Positions 59,637 to 64,000 of a stretch of 64,000 nucleotides of DNA are shown piece by piece. Every line of letters starts with the position of its first letter. Within the stretch, counting starts at the first letter, position 1. The notes under the pieces were generated by a model. That model searched no databases. It worked only from the letters and a program-made list of their open reading frames with translations, and was not told the DNA's origin. A program made the position numbers and the translations under genes. The stretch comes from Pseudoalteromonas umbrosa (GTDB lineage Bacteria > Pseudomonadota > Gammaproteobacteria > Enterobacterales > Alteromonadaceae). The DNA is taken from assembly GCF_030125375.1 (NCBI RefSeq), contig NZ_JASJUU010000007.1:1416-65415 (forward strand), given 5' to 3'.

Positions 59637-60524
59637 GTGGAACTACATGAAAGGTTAAACATCGCAAAGAAAGATGTTGAAAAAACAATAAACGCATACT
59701 TTGCACAAGACTTGGATACAGATCCAACTGCAAAAGACGCGGCGCTTTACTCTATAAGTAATGGTGGTAAACGTCTGCGTCCATTTTTAGTCTATGCGAC
59801 GGGTGAAATGCTAGGTGCAAATATAGAAGATCTTCATATCGCAGCTGCGGCTGTTGAGTGTATTCATAGCTACTCCCTTGTACATGATGACTTACCAGCC
59901 ATGGATGATGACGATCTTAGACGTGGTAAGCCTACCTGCCATATTGCATTTGACGAGGCACAAGCTATTTTAGCTGGCGACTCCTTACAAACATTAGCTT
60001 TTGAATTTCTTTCATCACACCAGTTTCAGGTCCCTGCACAGCAACAAATTGCAATGATTAAAGCGCTTTCCCGCGCTTCTGGTCTGCAAGGTATGGTAGG
60101 GGGTCAAGCGCTTGATATTGCTGCAACAGACAAGAAAATCAGTATTAAAGCGCTAGAAGACATACACAGATTAAAAACAGGTGCTTTGCTTAATTGCGCC
60201 ATAGAGTTAGGCGCACTCTGTGCGACTGACATTTCAGATTTAACACGTAGTCAATTAAAGGATTTTGGCTTAGCTATTGGACTAGCATTTCAAGTTCAGG
60301 ACGATATTTTAGATATTGAGAGTGATACAGACACACTGGGCAAACCTCAGGGCTCTGATTTAGAACATAATAAATCAACTTATCCGGCTCTGCTAGGTAT
60401 GACAGGTGCTAAAGATAAAGCACAAACGCTTATTACCCAAGCGCTTGAAGCACTAGATAACATAGATGCAGACACTCGCTTATTAGCTGAGCTTGCCAAA
60501 TATATTATCGCTCGTGATCATTGA
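59637..60524 (+). CDS. ispA: Farnesyl diphosphate synthase IspA
   Basis: IspA condenses dimethylallyl and isopentenyl diphosphates to farnesyl diphosphate. The 295-residue protein contains both Asp-rich motifs (DDLPAMDDDD starting at residue 84, and QVQDDILD in the C-terminal half), plus GGKRLRPFLVYATGE and DKSTYPALLG-like LEHNKSTYPALLG. It starts with GTG at 59637, immediately after xseB. Confidence 0.97.
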   Translation: MELHERLNIAKKDVEKTINAYFAQDLDTDPTAKDAALYSISNGGKRLRPFLVYATGEMLGANIEDLHIAAAAVECIHSYSLVHDDLPAMDDDDLRRGKPTCHIAFDEAQAILAGDSLQTLAFEFLSSHQFQVPAQQQIAMIKALSRASGLQGMVGGQALDIAATDKKISIKALEDIHRLKTGALLNCAIELGALCATDISDLTRSQLKDFGLAIGLAFQVQDDILDIESDTDTLGKPQGSDLEHNKSTYPALLGMTGAKDKAQTLITQALEALDNIDADTRLLAELAKYIIARDH

Positions 60525-60636
60525 TTATCGCAAAGAACACATGACTATTTAATGACAAGTTCCCTTTAAATTTATAAAACTATCGGCAAGCTTTGTATAT
60601 AATTGGGCAAGGTTTGCTAAGGATATTACGAATAAT

Positions 60637-62502
60637 ATGACTCTTGATAGTAGCAAGTATCCGTTATTGGCTCTAGTTGATCAGCCACAACAGCTTAGGC
60701 AGCTGCCTCAGCATAAGCTGAACGAATTTAGTGCTGAGCTAAGAAACTATTTATTAGACTCTGTCTCTCAAAGCAGCGGTCATTTGGCGTCTGGATTAGG
60801 TACCGTTGAACTAACCGTCGCCCTCCATTATGTTTACAATACCCCTGTTGATAGATTGGTTTGGGATGTTGGTCATCAAGCTTACCCACATAAAATATTA
60901 ACTGGCCGAAAAGAGCAAATGCACACCATACGTCAAAAAGATGGTTTGCACCCTTTCCCTTTCAGAGAAGAAAGTGAATATGATACTTTCAGTGTCGGCC
61001 ACTCGAGTACATCTATCTCAGCCGCATTGGCAATGGCAATTGCTGCAGAGAAAGAAGGAAAAAACCGCAAAACGGTTGCAGTGATTGGCGATGGTGCAAT
61101 GACTGCAGGCATGGCCTTTGAAGCAATGAACCACGCAGGTGATGTCAAATCAGACATGTTGGTAATTTTAAACGACAACGAAATGTCTATTTCGGAAAAT
61201 GTTGGCGCACTCAATAATCATTTTGCTCGTATTCTATCGGGTAGCTTTTATACCAATATTCGCGAAGGTGGTAAAAAACTCCTCTCCGGTGTACCACCAG
61301 TGAAAGAGCTCGCCAGTAAAGTAGAAGAGCATTTAAAAGGCATGGTGATCCCAGGCACGTTTTTCGAAGAGCTAGGCTTTAACTATATTGGCCCTATTGA
61401 TGGCCATGATGTTGGTATGTTGGTCGATACATTGCGAAATATGCGCAACTTGAAAGGCCCACAATTACTGCATGTGAAAACGCAAAAAGGTAAAGGGTAT
61501 CAGCCAGCAGAAGCCGATCCGATTGGCTATCATGCAGTGCCGAACTTCAACCCAAGTATTCACTCTTTGCCAAAGAAAAAGCCAAGTGCGCCTACGTTCT
61601 CCAAAGTCTTTGGTGATTGGTTATGTGATATGGCAGAGCAAGACCCTAAGCTAATGGCTATTACACCAGCCATGCGAGAAGGCTCTGGTATGGTGCGTTT
61701 TTCTAAAGAACACCCAAGTCAATATTTTGATGTTGCAATCGCAGAGCAACACGCTGTCACTTTAGGCGCTGGTTTTGCCTGTGAAGGCTTAAACCCTGTT
61801 GTTGCTATCTATTCTAGCTTCTTACAACGTGCTTATGACCAGTTAATTCACGATGTGACAATCCAGAACCTCCCTGTACTATTTGCGATAGATAGAGCCG
61901 GCATCGTCGGTGCTGATGGAGAAACACACCAAGGGGCATACGATCTGAGCTTCATGCGATGTATTCCTAACTTAGTGATTATGGCACCGAGCGACCTCAA
62001 CGAGTGTCGACAAATGCTCTACACTGGACATAAGCTAAATCAGCCAGCTGCTGTCCGATATCCTCGAGGCTCTGCAGGTGAGGTCGAGCCAACACCAGAG
62101 ATGACACAATTACCAATTGGTAAAGCCAACACCATTCGTGAAGGACAAAAACTCGCGATATTAAACTTTGGTACATTGCTAGATAATGCTCGCAGCGTCG
62201 CAGAGCAGTTAGATGCAACACTCGTTGATATGCGTTTTGTGAAGCCGCTAGATGATTCTTTGCTTGCTGCTCTTGCCAAAACACACACTCACTTTATTAC
62301 ATTGGAAGACAATGCCATTGCTGGCGGTGCAGGCAGTGCAGTTAGCGAGTATTTTGCGCAACAAAATATCGCACGCCCTGTGAGGCACTTAGGCATACCA
62401 GATGAATTCATCAAACATGGTACGCAAGCGCAAATGCACAGTGAAATGGGCCTAGACAGCGATGGGATCCTTACTGCTGCAAAAGCATGGATTGAACAGT
62501 AA
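60637..62502 (+). CDS. dxs: 1-deoxy-D-xylulose-5-phosphate synthase Dxs
   Basis: Dxs condenses pyruvate and glyceraldehyde 3-phosphate, the entry step of the MEP isoprenoid pathway, with thiamine diphosphate. The 621-residue protein (620 in E. coli) shows the ThDP-binding [18 protein letters not shown] and [15 protein letters not shown], the second-domain [18 protein letters not shown], and [22 protein letters not shown] spacer of 112 bp before the start holds a TATAAT-like element (60598-60603), so an internal promoter is possible. Confidence 0.98.
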   Translation: MTLDSSKYPLLALVDQPQQLRQLPQHKLNEFSAELRNYLLDSVSQSSGHLASGLGTVELTVALHYVYNTPVDRLVWDVGHQAYPHKILTGRKEQMHTIRQKDGLHPFPFREESEYDTFSVGHSSTSISAALAMAIAAEKEGKNRKTVAVIGDGAMTAGMAFEAMNHAGDVKSDMLVILNDNEMSISENVGALNNHFARILSGSFYTNIREGGKKLLSGVPPVKELASKVEEHLKGMVIPGTFFEELGFNYIGPIDGHDVGMLVDTLRNMRNLKGPQLLHVKTQKGKGYQPAEADPIGYHAVPNFNPSIHSLPKKKPSAPTFSKVFGDWLCDMAEQDPKLMAITPAMREGSGMVRFSKEHPSQYFDVAIAEQHAVTLGAGFACEGLNPVVAIYSSFLQRAYDQLIHDVTIQNLPVLFAIDRAGIVGADGETHQGAYDLSFMRCIPNLVIMAPSDLNECRQMLYTGHKLNQPAAVRYPRGSAGEVEPTPEMTQLPIGKANTIREGQKLAILNFGTLLDNARSVAEQLDATLVDMRFVKPLDDSLLAALAKTHTHFITLEDNAIAGGAGSAVSEYFAQQNIARPVRHLGIPDEFIKHGTQAQMHSEMGLDSDGILTAAKAWIEQ

Positions 62503-63151
62503 ATATATTAATGTAGTGACTGCATAAGTAGTCACTACATTTTCCACGAACATATTCACCATTCTCACCTAAAACAGACCAAATTAATTCAATATTGGCA
62601 ACAATAAAGCGCTCTTAATCAACTTAAAAATGTCACTTCAGTAGATATGCTCCACTCAAAACGCCCTTCCTATTAAAATACAAAAGTTTTGGAAAAAACT
62701 TACTAAAAATTAAAATAATCATTGAAAATGCAATTACAATCATAATCATACAAAATAATCAGCAATATAAATGACGTATTCAAATAAGTTAATGCGTTCT
62801 TTTATTGCACAATAAAAGATAAGTATGGGTAAATTTCAATCCATATAAATACGATTTTTAGTACGAATATACCCCCTATGAAACATTTCATATTACTGAA
62901 TGAACAATAGACAACAATGGGGTAGTGTGATAAAAAATTGTAAAAAATTACAATCTAAATCATAGATAAGTAGCACATTCTCTGAGCAACTTTTTATTTT
63001 TGCTTGATTGTATTTATTTATGTTGGGCAATGAGTGGCATTCTTTAGACTTGCCAAATAACTTGTTTTTCAGTGTTGCTTGGCAAAGCTGTAACAAAGCG
63101 TCTTTAAGTATTGAAAACACATAACGGAATAGATGTTAAAAGGAAGAGAAA
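62503..63151. other. Long AT-rich intergenic region after dxs
   Basis: About 650 bp with many A/T tracts and no ORF having a credible ribosome site. A 75-codon minus-strand reading (62893-63120) lacks a ribosome site and typical composition, so I do not call it. No T-tract terminator was seen after dxs. AT-richness above the surroundings and a small HTH gene at its right edge suggest regulatory DNA or a recently acquired segment. Confidence 0.5.
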
Positions 63152-63388
63152 ATGGTAGATTTTTTTGCAAGATATATCACTGGTGATGACCTAAGAGCAT
63201 TGCGTAAGAAAAAAGGTGTAACAACAGCAATCATGGCCAAGCATTTAGGTGTGTGCCGAAAAACGTATGAAAACTGGGAACGTGACGTAGGTCAACCTAA
63301 ACTAAATCAGTTTTTTGCAATATGCGCATTTTGCTCTATCGACTTAAGTGAATTAATTACCAAAATAAGAGGGCATCAAAGCTCTTAA
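63152..63388 (+). CDS. Small Cro/C1-type helix-turn-helix protein
   Basis: A 78-residue protein that is mostly a helix-turn-helix of the XRE type: DDLRALRKKKGVTTAIMAKHLGVCRKTYENWERDVGQPKLNQFFAICAFCSIDLSELI. ENWERDVGQP is the common recognition-helix to helix-4 pattern. A ribosome site AAAAGGAAGAG precedes the ATG. Single-domain regulators of this kind occur in phages, plasmids and genomic islands, but there are no mobile genes next to it in the window. Its targets are unknown. Confidence 0.82.
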   Translation: MVDFFARYITGDDLRALRKKKGVTTAIMAKHLGVCRKTYENWERDVGQPKLNQFFAICAFCSIDLSELITKIRGHQSS

Positions 63389-63701
63389 CACTATCCTTTA
63401 CAGCAAGTATTTTATGCCTACTGCTACCTGTGAAAGAGGTACTGCTTATATACTTTATACCTCTTTCTCCCACCTTAGCTGACGATAGGCTGCAGACACT
63501 TTTGCAAAATTAATCCATCACTTAGTTGACCATAACGCCTCTCTTAAACCTCAGGTCTTTTTCTATTGATAAACTTTCATGTTTATCAAGTCTATGTAAA
63601 AACGCCACTTTATACACAACATATAAAAACTTCCATTTTGTCGCTTGCATTTACTTTTTAATTCTTATCAAGATAAATCTCTATACAACATAATAAGGAC
63701 A
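63389..63701. other. Non-coding spacer with a 10-bp inverted repeat
   Basis: These 313 bp hold no gene I can support. The notable element is GAAAGAGGTA (63432-63441) and its exact reverse complement TACCTCTTTC (63458-63467) separated by 16 bp, 44 bp after the HTH gene. There is no T run after it. The promoter of the next gene is presumably in the right half. Confidence 0.6.
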
Positions 63702-64000
63702 ATGATGATGTTTAAAAAGCAATTAGCCAATGTGGTCTACATATTGTTTTTCGTATTCCTAAGCACACAAAGTAGCGCAAGAGAATACTCCGTAGGTGTC
63801 ACCTATTTCACCGCAACCGATTATAGCCGAACCGAAAAGCTCACTTCACACCATACTGACTATCGAGACATTTTAATAAAAATTTGGTACCCCACTACCA
63901 GCCCCAATACGGATTTACCCAGCTACTTGCACTTTCACACCGAGCAATATCCCTATTCGACAGCCACACCATCTGAACACCACAAACAATTACATCAATA
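63702..64000 (+). CDS. Secreted alpha/beta hydrolase, 5' part only (runs off the window)
   Basis: Three consecutive ATG codons (63702, 63705, 63708) follow AATAAGGACA, and the frame is open to the window end (about 99 codons). The product starts with a Sec signal peptide (KKQLANVVYILFFVFLSTQSSA, cut at about residue 32). The mature start includes R-D-I-L-I-K-I-W-Y-P-T-T, the opening strand pattern I know from platelet-activating-factor acetylhydrolase-like and dienelactone-hydrolase-like secreted enzymes. The catalytic residues lie beyond the window, so the class is tentative. Confidence 0.65.
   Translation, partial: MMMFKKQLANVVYILFFVFLSTQSSAREYSVGVTYFTATDYSRTEKLTSHHTDYRDILIKIWYPTTSPNTDLPSYLHFHTEQYPYSTATPSEHHKQLHQ

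Noticed and set aside
62893-63120. 75-codon minus-strand ORF in the AT-rich spacer
   Set aside because: It starts with GTG without a ribosome site, has Cys/Leu-rich random-looking composition and no neighbour on that strand.

Overview
The window is a stretch of chromosome from a marine gammaproteobacterium, most likely Pseudoalteromonas or a close relative in the Alteromonadales. This rests on gene content and order, not on a database search. Pointers are a Na+-type PomAB stator pair, Smc rather than MukB beside zipA, a type of PutA without a DNA-binding domain, a large tricorn-like periplasmic protease, and many blocks whose order matches Escherichia coli or Vibrio. Base composition is moderate to AT-rich and coding density is high. 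I see no prophage, insertion sequence or CRISPR array.

Layout. 1-119: end of a tRNA-Val gene and a complete tRNA-Val. 249-10186: receiver/TPR protein, msrB, a DUF2919 membrane protein, ligA, zipA, smc and a SpoU-type RNA methyltransferase. 10401-16074: accessory genes, namely small membrane and secreted proteins, a CBS protein, cysZ, a secreted glycerophosphodiesterase, a candidate RiPP-like precursor and a Tat-exported flavin oxidase. 16368-19384: rlmM, ygdD, an alpha/beta hydrolase and gcvA. 19481-26814: kdsA, sirB1, sirB2, an HD-GYP response regulator, prmC, prfA and hemA, divergent from lolB, ispE and prs (26898-29371). 29574-31924: rplY, pth and ychF. 32244-33417: an 11-gene tRNA array (2 Met, 5 Leu, 4 Gln). 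33587-40464: ubiF-like gene divergent from miaB, ybeZ, ybeY, corC and lnt. 40642-46238: small regulator, acetyltransferase, secreted protein, short-chain dehydrogenase and tricorn-like protease. 46417-55667: amino-acid block with an HcnABC-like flavoenzyme trio, an Lrp-type regulator, putA and a TyrP-like permease. 55809-59144: lipoprotein, a tiny ORF coupled to a membrane protein, pomB and pomA. 59390-62502: xseB, ispA and dxs. 62503-64000: AT-rich spacer, a small HTH protein and the start of a secreted hydrolase.

How the genes work together. Most of the window is housekeeping: cell division and chromosome organisation (zipA, smc, ligA), translation (prfA, prmC, pth, rplY, tRNAs, miaB, ybeY, rlmM), envelope synthesis (kdsA, lolB, lnt), isoprenoids and quinones (ispE, dxs, ispA, ubiF) and motility (pomAB). 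The 46-54 kb block looks like catabolism of imino or amino acids, with an Lrp-family regulator beside putA.

The least explained loci are the 85-residue precursor-like peptide next to a bicovalent-FAD oxidase (13971-16074), the 26-codon ORF translationally linked to a membrane protein (56733-57364), the HcnABC-like trio, the serine-substituted receiver domain, and structured leaders upstream of rplY and putA. All functional statements come from motifs read by eye.
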